Shown here piece by piece: positions 42,547 through 50,894 of a stretch of DNA of 64,000 bases. Source of the DNA: Lentzea sp. NBRC 105346 (GTDB taxonomy: Bacteria; Actinomycetota; Actinomycetes; Mycobacteriales; Pseudonocardiaceae); the NCBI RefSeq assembly GCF_030269605.1, contig NZ_BSTQ01000025.1:1-64000 (forward strand), in the 5' to 3' direction. Numbering within the stretch: position 1 is the first letter of the stretch; every line of letters begins with the position of its first letter. The translations under genes and the position numbers were made by a program. The notes under the pieces are model-generated. The model was not told the origin of the DNA. It saw only the letters and a program-made list of their open reading frames with translations, and made no database searches.

Positions 42547-42954
42547 GTGCTGAAGGACGTGACCGCGCTCGTCGCGCGGATCGGGGTTGGGGTCGTCTTC
42601 CTGGCGCACGGCTGGCAGAAGTTCACCGAGTGGGGGCTCGACGGGACCGCCGCGGCCTTCGGGAAGATGGGGGTTCCGCTGCCGACGGTTTCCGCGTGGT
42701 TCGCGGCGACTGTGGAAGTAGCAGGCGGGCTCGCTCTGATCGCCGGCGTCGCGTTGCCGGTTGCCGGCATCCTGCTTGCGGTGGACATGGCCGGCGCACT
42801 CGTCATTGTGCACCTGCCCAACGGGCTGCTCGGCCAGGGCGGCTACGAGCTGGTGCTCGTGCTGGGCGTCGCGGCGCTCGCGCTCGGGTTCAACGGCGGG
42901 AGCTTCGCGCTCGACCGCCTGCTGTTCAAGAAGAAGACTCCAGTGAACGCGTGA
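42547..42954 (+). CDS. DoxX family membrane protein
   Basis: A 135-aa protein with four transmembrane segments: VARIGVGVVFLAHGWQKF, WFAATVEVAGGLALIAGVAL, ILLAVDMAGALVIVH, VLVLGVAALALGF. The LAHGWQKF and EVAGGL blocks are DoxX signatures. GTG 42547 has GGGGAG upstream; ATG 42508 would add 13 residues but lies at the putative -10 box. DoxX proteins are linked to redox and thiol stress. The 3' end overlaps the convergent gene by 29 bp. Confidence 0.88.
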   Translation: MLKDVTALVARIGVGVVFLAHGWQKFTEWGLDGTAAAFGKMGVPLPTVSAWFAATVEVAGGLALIAGVALPVAGILLAVDMAGALVIVHLPNGLLGQGGYELVLVLGVAALALGFNGGSFALDRLLFKKKTPVNA

Positions 42955-43609
42955 TCTTCTCGCTGTCCCGGCGCGCGGCCAACCGGTCCGCGTCGGGATT
43001 GCTCACGTGTACCAGCGAACCGCCGGCGGCGAGCACTGCCAAGAACGCGGACGGCCACGAAGACTCCACAGTGGACATGACTCGCGAAGAGGAATCGATG
43101 CCCCATGAGGAAGCCAAAGAGCGAGCCTCGGCAACGACAGACTCCACAGTGGACCCGTCCAGCGCCAGGGTGTCCGGAGAAACCGGCGACCACGGCGTGA
43201 AGTCGTCCCCGTGCAGCCGCACGTCGTCGTTGTAGTCGACGGCGGCGCCGGAGCCCAAACCCATGGGGTGCAACGAAGCCACGGCGACCACATCCGCGGA
43301 GGCCGTACCGCCGGGCGGCACGATGGCCACCGAGGCCGAACCTGAAGTCACCACGTGCGCCCCGCACCACCAGGCACCCAGGAGCACACCTGCGGTCTGC
43401 CAGTGCGCGGGCAGCAGCACGGCCACCGGGTCACCCGGCTCGATGTCGTGCTCGTCGCGCAACCAGTTGGCCGTCTTGGCCGCCCAGTTCGCCAGAGTGG
43501 CCCGCGACAGCTCGACCCGCGTGCCGAGCGCATCGTCGTAGTGCGTGATCAACGGACGACCGGGATCCGCCTTCAGCAGCGGTCCGAACAGGATCTCGGT
43601 CACGCTCAC
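42926..43609 (-). CDS. TIGR03089 family protein (truncated adenylate-forming fold)
   Basis: A 227-aa protein resembling the N-terminal part of an acyl-CoA synthetase (TEILFGPLLKADPGRPLITHYDD, LSRATLANWAAKTANWL, DPVAVLLPAHWQTAGVLLGAWWCGA) but without the AMP-binding P-loop or C-terminal domain. This is the TIGR03089 family; M. tuberculosis Rv3268 beside the LCP gene Rv3267 is the match I recall. GTG 43609 has TAGGAG 8 nt upstream. Function unknown; always near envelope genes suggests a wall role. Confidence 0.88.
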   Translation of the reverse strand: MSVTEILFGPLLKADPGRPLITHYDDALGTRVELSRATLANWAAKTANWLRDEHDIEPGDPVAVLLPAHWQTAGVLLGAWWCGAHVVTSGSASVAIVPPGGTASADVVAVASLHPMGLGSGAAVDYNDDVRLHGDDFTPWSPVSPDTLALDGSTVESVVAEARSLASSWGIDSSSRVMSTVESSWPSAFLAVLAAGGSLVHVSNPDADRLAARRDSEKITRSLESSS

Positions 43610-43619
43610 GCGAGAACTC

Positions 43620-44780
43620 CTAGTCGACGCAGGGAACACCGGTCTGCACAAACGAAGACGGATGAGTTCCGTCCAGCTCGACCAGCTTGCCACCACCGAA
43701 ACGAGAAGTGGGAGCCGGGGCGGACTCGCCCACCAGCTGGGCGACGAACGCCTTCACGGCGTCGCGGTCTACGGTCACCACGCTCTGCCCGCGCTCGTTG
43801 CGGAAGTCGATGTTCGTCACCGGGATCGTGGCGAACTCCAGGTTGCCCGACGCCAGGCCCTGCGCCTGCTGCGCCAGGGTGGCGATGTCCAGCTTCTCGT
43901 CCACGACAACGGACTTCGACACGGCGTTGAGCAGCCCGTTCATCTTGGACCGGTCGGTGAACGTGCCCGCGGACAGCAGCTGCTTCACCGCCGACGACAT
44001 GAACGCCTGCTGCCTGGCGATGCGGCCTAGGTCGCCGCCGGGCATGTTGCGCTGACGCACGAACGACAGCGCGTCGCCGCCCTGCACCAGCTGCTCGCCC
44101 GCCCGGAAGTTGGCGCCCGAGTTCGGGTCGGACGTCGGCGCCTTCAGGCACACCGGCACGCCGCCGATCACCTCGGTCAGCAGGTAGAACCCGTACAGGT
44201 TGATCTCGGCGTAGTGGTCGACCCGCAGGCCGGTGAGCTCCTGCACGGCCTGCACCAGCGACTTGCGGCCGGCCTCGTCGGACTTCTTCTCCCGCTCGGC
44301 GAGATCCGAGACTCCCTCGGCCTGCAACCGTTCCGCGGTCAGGAACTTCACCGCGCCGTACGCGGCGTTGATCTTGTCCTCACGGAAGCCCGCGATCGGC
44401 ACGTAGGTGTCGCGCGGGATGGAGATCGCGTGCGCCTTGCCGCCGTTGTTCGGCACGCGGATCAGGATGATCGTGTCCGTGCTGACGCCGTCGGTGGCCT
44501 CGGTGCGCAGCTGCTGCAGCACGTTCGCGGGCAGCGGCCGCCCCTGCGCGTCCGTGCGGCTGTCGCTGCCGACGAGCAGGATGTCCGTCGCGCCGTCCTG
44601 CACCGGCGGCGAGTTCGGGATGTCGTCGAGCACGTTGAGGATGCCGGTCGTGTTGACGCTGTCCTGCACCTGCCGCAACGTCACCCAGCTGTAGCCGGAC
44701 GCGGCGAGGGTCAGGACGGCGAGCAGCGCGAAGAACACCCTGCCGGTGATCAGCACGGCCTTCTTCACGAGTTCCTCCAA
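43620..44780 (-). CDS. LytR-CpsA-Psr (LCP) family ligase, without LytR_C domain
   Basis: A 386-aa membrane protein: one N-terminal helix (~7-30), an accessory region and the LCP domain (ATDILLVGSDSRTDAQGRPL, TDTIILIRVPNNGGKAHAISIPRDTYV, INLYGFYLLTEVIGGVPVCL, GDALSFVRQRNMPGGDLGRIARQQ) with the Arg and Asp residues that hold polyprenyl phosphate. LCP proteins join polysaccharides to peptidoglycan, in this group probably arabinogalactan-like polymer. It ends in a short GVPCVD tail and lacks the C-terminal domain present in the next gene. Confidence 0.93.
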   Translation of the reverse strand: MEELVKKAVLITGRVFFALLAVLTLAASGYSWVTLRQVQDSVNTTGILNVLDDIPNSPPVQDGATDILLVGSDSRTDAQGRPLPANVLQQLRTEATDGVSTDTIILIRVPNNGGKAHAISIPRDTYVPIAGFREDKINAAYGAVKFLTAERLQAEGVSDLAEREKKSDEAGRKSLVQAVQELTGLRVDHYAEINLYGFYLLTEVIGGVPVCLKAPTSDPNSGANFRAGEQLVQGGDALSFVRQRNMPGGDLGRIARQQAFMSSAVKQLLSAGTFTDRSKMNGLLNAVSKSVVVDEKLDIATLAQQAQGLASGNLEFATIPVTNIDFRNERGQSVVTVDRDAVKAFVAQLVGESAPAPTSRFGGGKLVELDGTHPSSFVQTGVPCVD

Positions 44781-44841
44781 CGAGCGGGCTGGTGTGCTCC
44801 AAGGCTAACGAGCGCGACGGCCCGGCCACGCCATTTTCGCG

Positions 44842-46377
44842 TCAGTTGACGCAGGCCACACCATCGGCGGTAATCGGTGGTGTTGACGAGGTCGGGGTGG
44901 TAGTGGAGCCCGGCGCGTTCTGCGGATCCACGTCCTCGGAGCTCGGCGCCTGGTAGTCCGTGCCGACGTAGACCTGCACCTGACCGCGCGGCACGTCGGT
45001 GTCCAGCTCGACCTCGACGTTCGGCCCGATGTCGGCGGCGACCTTCCGTGCTGCGCCTTCCTCACCCGAGGAGTACTTCACGACCGTGGTGTCCACAATG
45101 GCCACCGTGCGGGCCGCGCCACGCACGTAACCCTTGGCCACCAACGAGTTCAGCACCTGGGCGGCGAGGCCCTGGATGCCCGACGCGTTGTTCACCTGAA
45201 CGGTGATCGTCGAATTGGGTGGCGCCGACGGGGTCGTGGTCGGGGTGGTCACGGACGAGCTCGCGGACTTGTCGGTGGCCAACTCGGAGATGAACTTGCG
45301 CACCTGTGACGGGTTCACCGGCAGCACGTTGCCGTCGTAGTAGGTGTCCGTCGGATCGCCGACCGGGATGGTGCGGAACTGGATGTTGCCACTCACCAAC
45401 CCCTGCATCTGCTCGGCGAACGTGGTGATGTCCCAGCCCTGGCTCAGCACCACGGACTTCTTGATGGCGGACACCAGGTTCGACAGCTTGTCCGTGTCCG
45501 TCAGCGTGCCCGTCGACAGCACCTTCTTGGCCAGTGCGCCGATGAACACCTGCTGCCGCACGATCCGGTCGAGGTCGCCGCCCGGCAGGTTCTTGCGCTG
45601 CCGCACGAACGACAGCGCCGCCGCGCCCTCGACGGTCTGGCGGCCCGCCTTGAAGTTCGCGCCGGAGTCGCTGTCCTGCGTGTCCTCCTTCAGACACACC
45701 TCGACGCCGCCAATGGCCTTCGTCACCTCGTAGAACGACGCGAGGTTGACCTCGGCGTACCGGTCGATCTTCACGGACCCGCCGGTGAGGTTCTCGATGG
45801 TCTTGATCAACGTCTTGCGGCCGGCGGTGGTCGACTCGGTGCGCAGGCGGTTGTCGTCCGTCACGCCCTTGTTCCGCAGGTCCGTGTCCGTCTGGTTCTT
45901 CTGCCGCGCGAACGCCGAGTTGAGCTTGTGCTTGCCGAACCCGTCCGCGATCTCGACGTAGGAGTCGCGCGGGAACGAGATCGCGACCGCGCGCGTCCCG
46001 TCGACCGGGATGTGCACGAGGATCATGGTGTCGGTGTTCATCTCGCCGTCGGCGTAGCCGCCGTGGAGCATCGCGAGCACCTCGGGGGACAGCGGGTTGC
46101 CCTGGGCGTCGGTGCGGCTGTCCATGCCGACGAGGAGGATGTCGACGGCGCCGTCGAGCGGCTTGCGTCCCGGCCCGGCCCCGTCCTGGTTGCCGATCAC
46201 GTCGGTCGTGACGAGGCCGTCGTTGAGGTCGCGGTTGAACGCCCAGCCCCACCATGTGACGGCCAGCACGAAAGCGGAGAGCAACGCCACAAAAGTGCGT
46301 CCCGTGACCAGAAAAGCGCGGAACGCAGTGGTTGAGCTCGTCCGTTCGATGCGGACGGGCTCACTCCTCTCGTCCAC
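44842..46377 (-). CDS. LytR-CpsA-Psr ligase with C-terminal LytR_C domain
   Basis: A ~511-aa paralogue: N-terminal membrane helix, LCP domain (VDILLVGMDSRTDAQGNPL, ISFPRDSYVEI, VNLASFYEVTKAIGGVEVCL, ALSFVRQRKNLPGGDLDRI), a Ser/Thr/Pro linker (~SSSVTTPTTTPSAPP) and a LytR_C domain (TVQVNNASGIQGLAAQVLNSL). It also ends in GVACVN. GTG 46377 has GGGGAGG upstream; ATG 46395 is the alternative. It is first of two LCP genes and divergent from rmlB-rmlD, which make the dTDP-rhamnose needed for the linker of the polymers LCP proteins attach. Confidence 0.92.
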   Translation of the reverse strand: MDERSEPVRIERTSSTTAFRAFLVTGRTFVALLSAFVLAVTWWGWAFNRDLNDGLVTTDVIGNQDGAGPGRKPLDGAVDILLVGMDSRTDAQGNPLSPEVLAMLHGGYADGEMNTDTMILVHIPVDGTRAVAISFPRDSYVEIADGFGKHKLNSAFARQKNQTDTDLRNKGVTDDNRLRTESTTAGRKTLIKTIENLTGGSVKIDRYAEVNLASFYEVTKAIGGVEVCLKEDTQDSDSGANFKAGRQTVEGAAALSFVRQRKNLPGGDLDRIVRQQVFIGALAKKVLSTGTLTDTDKLSNLVSAIKKSVVLSQGWDITTFAEQMQGLVSGNIQFRTIPVGDPTDTYYDGNVLPVNPSQVRKFISELATDKSASSSVTTPTTTPSAPPNSTITVQVNNASGIQGLAAQVLNSLVAKGYVRGAARTVAIVDTTVVKYSSGEEGAARKVAADIGPNVEVELDTDVPRGQVQVYVGTDYQAPSSEDVDPQNAPGSTTTPTSSTPPITADGVACVN

Positions 46378-46511
46378 GCCTCGATCCTCCCCCATGCGAC
46401 TCAGTTTAGTCCTGTCTCTTATACGACAGACGATGTGACGTCGCCGTGGGTTGCATCCACGATGGCGTGACAGACTGCGACCGGGATGTCGCCACAAGGG
46501 AGGACACGGGG

Positions 46512-47504
46512 ATGCGCGTACTGGTGACGGGCGGTGCCGGGTTCATCGGCTCGCATTACGTCCGCGAAGTGCTGCGAGGCTCCTACGAGTCGATGAAAGA
46601 AGCCGAAGTGGTGGTGCTGGACAAGCTCACCTACGCGGGTACCGAGACGAACCTGGAGTCGGTCGCCGACAGCCCGCGCTACCGCTTCGTGAGGGGGGAC
46701 ATCTGCGACGGCGCGCTGGTCAGCGAGCTGATGCGCGGGGTGGACACGGTCGTGCACTTCGCCGCGGAGTCGCACGTGGACCGGTCCATCACCGGCTCCG
46801 CGGACTTCGTGCTGACGAACGTGCTCGGCACGCAGACCTTGTTGCAGGGCGCGCTCGACGCGGGCGTCTCGAAATTCGTCCACGTCTCGACCGACGAGGT
46901 GTACGGGTCGATCGAGGAGGGTTCGTGGACCGAGGAGCACATCCTCGAGCCGAACTCTCCGTACTCGGCGTCGAAGGCGTCGTCGGACCTCATCGCGCGG
47001 TCGTTCCACGTGACGCACGGGCTGCCGGTCAGCATCACGCGGTGCTCGAACAATTACGGACCGCATCAGTTCCCTGAAAAGGTCATCCCCTTGTTCGTCA
47101 CCAATCTGATCGACGGCAAGAAGGTCCCTCTTTACGGTGACGGCCTCAACGTGCGCGACTGGCTGCACGTCGACGACCACTGCTGGGGCATCCAGCTCGT
47201 CGTGGACGGCGGGCGGCCCGGCGAGATCTACAACATCGGCGGCGGCACCGAGCTGACCAACCGCGAGCTCACCGAGAAGCTCCTCGAGGCGACCGGCCGC
47301 GACTGGTCGTCGGTCGAGCCGGTGACTGACCGCAAGGGCCACGACCGCCGCTACTCGGTGGACATCACGAAGATCACCCAGGAGCTCGGCTACCGGCCGC
47401 GCGTCGACTTCGCCGGAGGACTCGCCGCGACCGTCCAGTGGTACCGCGACAACCGCGCGTGGTGGGAGCCGTTGAAGGAACGCGCCGCCCTGGTCGGTGG
47501 CTGA
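46512..47504 (+). CDS. rmlB: dTDP-glucose 4,6-dehydratase
   Basis: Second step of dTDP-rhamnose synthesis. The 330-aa extended SDR has MRVLVTGGAGFIGSHYVREVL, VHFAAESHVDRSI, the catalytic VSTDEVYGS with Thr-Asp-Glu, and YSASKASSD with Tyr and Lys. A NNYGPHQFPEKVIPLF block is diagnostic for RmlB. ATG 46512 has GGGAGG 8 nt upstream. rmlD overlaps its end by 8 bp. Confidence 0.96.
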   Translation: MRVLVTGGAGFIGSHYVREVLRGSYESMKEAEVVVLDKLTYAGTETNLESVADSPRYRFVRGDICDGALVSELMRGVDTVVHFAAESHVDRSITGSADFVLTNVLGTQTLLQGALDAGVSKFVHVSTDEVYGSIEEGSWTEEHILEPNSPYSASKASSDLIARSFHVTHGLPVSITRCSNNYGPHQFPEKVIPLFVTNLIDGKKVPLYGDGLNVRDWLHVDDHCWGIQLVVDGGRPGEIYNIGGGTELTNRELTEKLLEATGRDWSSVEPVTDRKGHDRRYSVDITKITQELGYRPRVDFAGGLAATVQWYRDNRAWWEPLKERAALVGG

Positions 47505-48330
47505 GGTGATCGTTGTTCCAGGAGGCCGCGGCCAGCTCGGTTCGGACCTGGCGGCGGCCTCCCCGGAGGTTCGCGCGCTCTCGTCGGCCGAGCTGGACGT
47601 GACCGACCCGGCCGCGGTCGCCGAAGCGGTCGTCGCGGCCGACGCCGTGATCAACTGTGCCGCCTACACCGCGGTCGACGCGGCGGAGACCGACGAGGAC
47701 CGCGCGTTCCAGGTGAACGCGGTCGGCCCCGGCCTGCTGGCAGCGGCGTGTGCCGAACGCGGCGTGCCGTTCGTCCACGTCTCCACGGACTACGTGTTCG
47801 CGGGCGACGCGAACCGGCCGTATGAGCCGACCGACCCGACCGGTCCGAAGACCGCCTACGGCCGGACGAAGCTCGCCGGCGAGGAGCGGGTGCTCGCGGC
47901 GGGCGGCTGGGTCGTGCGCACCGCGTGGGTCTACGGCGCCACCGGCAACAACTTCGTGAAGACCATGGCGCGCCTGGAATCCGAGCGCGACACGGTGTCC
48001 GTTGTGGACGATCAGCGCGGCTCGCCGACGTGGTCGGCGGACCTCGCGGCCGGACTGCTGCAGCTGCTGGAAATCCGGCCCGCGCAACGCCTGCTGCACG
48101 CCACCGGCGGCGGCGACACGACGTGGTTCGGGTTCACGCGGGCGATCTTCGAGGAACTGGGCGCGGATCCGGCGCGGGTGCTGCCGTGCACCACGGCGGA
48201 CTTCCCGCGCCCGGCGCCCCGGCCCGCCTACTCGGTGCTGTCCGGCAAAGCGTGGGCGGACGCGGGGCTGACCCCGTTGCCGGCGTGGCGCGACGCGCTG
48301 GCCCGGTTCGCGCGCCTGCACTTGCGTTAG
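47497..48330 (+). CDS. rmlD: dTDP-4-dehydrorhamnose reductase
   Basis: Last step of dTDP-L-rhamnose synthesis. The 277-aa protein has the nucleotide motif VVPGGRGQLGSDLAA, NCAAYTAVDAAE, HVSTDYVFAG, catalytic AYGRTKLAGE and RTAWVYG. The first loop is GGRGQLG where most have GxxGQLG, a normal variant. M. tuberculosis rmlD (Rv3266c) lies beside the LCP gene and wbbL, matching this neighbourhood. Confidence 0.95.
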   Translation: MAEVIVVPGGRGQLGSDLAAASPEVRALSSAELDVTDPAAVAEAVVAADAVINCAAYTAVDAAETDEDRAFQVNAVGPGLLAAACAERGVPFVHVSTDYVFAGDANRPYEPTDPTGPKTAYGRTKLAGEERVLAAGGWVVRTAWVYGATGNNFVKTMARLESERDTVSVVDDQRGSPTWSADLAAGLLQLLEIRPAQRLLHATGGGDTTWFGFTRAIFEELGADPARVLPCTTADFPRPAPRPAYSVLSGKAWADAGLTPLPAWRDALARFARLHLR

Positions 48331-49172
48331 GCCCACACCTCGGCGATCTCACCGGCCACACTCGCCGCCTGCCTGCGGCCCGCCTCGGCGACCGCGGGCA
48401 GGTGCGCCGGGTCCATCGGGTTGACGTTCACCGCCTCGACGGACTCGTCGGCGACGACCATCGCGACCGCCGCCCCGGTTCGTTCCCGTATCTCATGAAC
48501 CTGATCGGGCACCGCCCCGGCGGGGCTGAACCCCTGGGCCATCGGCGCCAGCACCACGATCCGCTGACATTTGTCTGCCAGATCCACGTTCGCCGGTGAT
48601 CGAATAAAGCCGTCTATCCAGCGCCGATTGGCTACTTGTGCGGGTGGATAAACGAACGGTAAAGCGCAGCTTGCGATGATCGCATCGCGCAGTGAGACGC
48701 CGTATGACTTTTCCAGTGTTACGAACTCGCCATTGTCGGCGTCGACTGCCGATAAACGTAGCGCGCGCTCCGGCCACGTCTCGAATGGGCACAGTGCTGA
48801 GACGCCGGCGGGTAGTTCCGCTGAGTCGGCCAACGCCTTCGCCGTCAGTGCGGTCCGGCCGACCCGAGCCCGCGCCAGCTGCTGGTTCTGCCCCTCGGCG
48901 ATCAGCGAGCCGAGCTCGGCCATCGCCTGGGCGGTGAGCAAACGTGCAGGTCCCCGGCTTGCGGTGGCGACGACGTGGTCGTACAGCTCCAGGGGGTCGG
49001 CGTTCCACGCGAGGTGGGCGCCGACGATCGCGCCGCAGGACGTGCCGACGACCAGCTCATTTCGCCGGAGGTCTACACCAATATCTGCCAGGCCGGCGAT
49101 TATCCCGACGAGCCAGCCGACCCCGGTCAGGCCTCCGCCGCCCAGGACGAGAGCACGTTCATCATCCGTCAT
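48327..49172 (-). CDS. Patatin-like phospholipase
   Basis: A 281-aa lipid acyl hydrolase: glycine-rich oxyanion motif ALVLGGGGLTGVGWLVG, nucleophile Ser45 in VGTSCGAIVG and the catalytic Asp187 in RRWIDGFIRS (the DG dyad). Length is typical for the small bacterial group. The stretch coding for residues ~140-200 has clearly lower GC and unusual codons (ATA, ATT, GTT, TAT) than its surroundings. Cytosolic, substrate unknown. It overlaps the convergent rmlD by 4 bp and lies just before the biosynthetic operon, read away from it. Confidence 0.9.
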   Translation of the reverse strand: MTDDERALVLGGGGLTGVGWLVGIIAGLADIGVDLRRNELVVGTSCGAIVGAHLAWNADPLELYDHVVATASRGPARLLTAQAMAELGSLIAEGQNQQLARARVGRTALTAKALADSAELPAGVSALCPFETWPERALRLSAVDADNGEFVTLEKSYGVSLRDAIIASCALPFVYPPAQVANRRWIDGFIRSPANVDLADKCQRIVVLAPMAQGFSPAGAVPDQVHEIRERTGAAVAMVVADESVEAVNVNPMDPAHLPAVAEAGRRQAASVAGEIAEVWA

Positions 49173-49292
49173 ACGGGTGAAGCCTATCGATACGAAGCGA
49201 GAGATTTACCTAGTTTCCAGCACTAATTTACGCAACGTATCCTTCCTTCACGCCGCTGTATCCGCGTCGCAAATCGACCAAGGGAATGTCGC

Positions 49293-50894
49293 ATGACATC
49301 AATTCTGCTCGGTTCCGACGAACTCACCGCGCCCTCCGCGGCCGCTTTCGCGCGCAGGCCGTCTGGTTTCACAATCAGAGTGGACGAGCGCGCGGAGCAG
49401 CGGATTCAGCGGTCGCGGGAGCTGATGCACGAGTTGATCGCGACCGCGCAGCCCATGTACGGCATCACGACCGGGTTCGGGGACAGCTGCGTGCGGCAGA
49501 TCAGCCCGGACAAGGTCGTCGCGCTGCAGCGCAACCTGGTGCAGTACCACCTGAACGGCTTCGGTCCGATGGCAGAACGCGAGGTCGTCCGTGCGACCAT
49601 GCTCATCCGGGCGAACTGCCTGGCGCGCGGCTACTCCGGCGTGCGGCCGGACGTGGTCAACCTCCTGGTCGACTGCCTCACCAACGACATCCTGCCGCTG
49701 ATCCCCGAGCGCGGATCGGTCGGCGCGTCCGGCGACCTCGTGCCGTTGTGCTACCTGGCCAACGCGCTTACCGGCCAGGGCGACGTGCTGTTCCGCGGCA
49801 ACACCGTGCCCGCCGCCGAGGCGATGCTGGAGTGCGGCCTCGAACCCGTTGTGCTGCAGGCGAAGGAAGGCCTCGGCCTGATCAACGGGACGTCGTTCAT
49901 GTCCGCGTTCGCGCTGCTCGCGCTGACCGACGCCGCCGAGCTCGCCGCGGTCGCCGACGTGTGCACGGCACTCGCCATGGAGGCGCTGCTCGGCAACCGC
50001 GGGCACTTCGAGGCGTTCATCCACGAGCAGAAGCCGCACCCCGGTCAGCTGCGCAGCGCCGCCACGATCCACGGCATGCTCGACGGCTCCGAGCTGGCGC
50101 GTGAGTACTCGCAGGTGTTGTCCGCCAACGAAAAACTGGGCGACAACCGGTTCCTGGAGCTGGACCACCCGATCCAGAACCGCTACTCGCTGCGCTGCGC
50201 GCCGCACGTGACCGGCGTCCTCTACGACACCGTCGACTGGGCCAGGCGCTGGGTCGACGTCGAGATCAACTCGACGAACGACAACCCGCTGTTCGACGTG
50301 GACGCCGGCACCATCCGCAACGGCGGCAACTTCTACGGCGGCCACATCGTGCAGGCGATGGACTCGCTCAAGGCCGCGGTCGGCAGCGTCGGCGACCTGC
50401 TGGACCGCCAGCTGGCGCACCTCGTGGACGACAAGTTCAACATCGGGCTCACGCCGAACCTGATCCCGTTCATCAACGACGAGGAGCAGACCGGCCTGCA
50501 CCACGGCTTCAAGGGCACGCAGCTCGCCGCGTCGGCGCTCGTCGCCGAGGCGCTCAAGCTCGGCATGCCGGCGTCGGCGTTCTCGCGGTCCACCGAGGCG
50601 CACAACCAGGACAAGGTCAGCATGGGCACGATCGGCGCCCGCGACGCCCGCACGGTCGTCGAGCTGGTCCAGCAGGTGGCCGCGATCTGCCTGGCCGCGA
50701 CCTGTCAGGCGATCGACCTGCGCGGTGCGGACAAGCTCGGCCAGGGCACGCGCGCGGCGTACGAGCTGGTGCGGGACCGGATGGCGTTCCTCGACCACGA
50801 CCGGCGGCTCGACCACGACCTCGCCGGCCTCGTCGACCTGATCAAGTCCGGCGCACTCGGCGCGGTGGCCGACAAGTTCGGCGGTGACCGGTGA
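49293..50894 (+). CDS. MIO-dependent aromatic amino acid ammonia-lyase or 2,3-aminomutase
   Basis: A 533-aa protein of the histidine/tyrosine/phenylalanine ammonia-lyase family. The Ala145-Ser146-Gly147 triplet (GSVGASGDLVPL) forms the MIO electrophile; Tyr56 in YGITTGFG is the catalytic loop; GGNFYGGHIVQAMDSL and SAF-type helices complete the site. Selectivity positions read NLVQYHLNG (Tyr85-His86), not the Ser-His of histidine lyases, and NQDKVSMG (438-445) has Gln where histidine lyases have Glu. So the substrate is probably Tyr, Phe or a relative, giving an aryl acrylate or beta-amino acid. First gene of a six-gene coupled operon behind a 45% GC promoter region. Confidence 0.88.
   Translation: MTSILLGSDELTAPSAAAFARRPSGFTIRVDERAEQRIQRSRELMHELIATAQPMYGITTGFGDSCVRQISPDKVVALQRNLVQYHLNGFGPMAEREVVRATMLIRANCLARGYSGVRPDVVNLLVDCLTNDILPLIPERGSVGASGDLVPLCYLANALTGQGDVLFRGNTVPAAEAMLECGLEPVVLQAKEGLGLINGTSFMSAFALLALTDAAELAAVADVCTALAMEALLGNRGHFEAFIHEQKPHPGQLRSAATIHGMLDGSELAREYSQVLSANEKLGDNRFLELDHPIQNRYSLRCAPHVTGVLYDTVDWARRWVDVEINSTNDNPLFDVDAGTIRNGGNFYGGHIVQAMDSLKAAVGSVGDLLDRQLAHLVDDKFNIGLTPNLIPFINDEEQTGLHHGFKGTQLAASALVAEALKLGMPASAFSRSTEAHNQDKVSMGTIGARDARTVVELVQQVAAICLAATCQAIDLRGADKLGQGTRAAYELVRDRMAFLDHDRRLDHDLAGLVDLIKSGALGAVADKFGGDR

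Noticed and set aside
42926..43609. Working acyl-CoA synthetase.
   Set aside because: The AMP-binding P-loop and C-terminal domain are missing; it fits the short TIGR03089 family.
46419..46437. CTGTCTCTTATAC matches 13 bases of the Tn5 mosaic end used in sequencing adaptors.
   Set aside because: It lies in the middle of a normal intergenic gap between the LCP and rmlB genes, the match stops after 13 bases, and it forms its own small palindrome (CTGTC ... GACAG), so it is more likely a promoter or operator than a transposon or adaptor remnant.
49293..50894. Histidine ammonia-lyase of the hut pathway.
   Set aside because: No hutU/hutI/hutG neighbours, and the Ser-His and Glu residues typical of histidine lyases are replaced.
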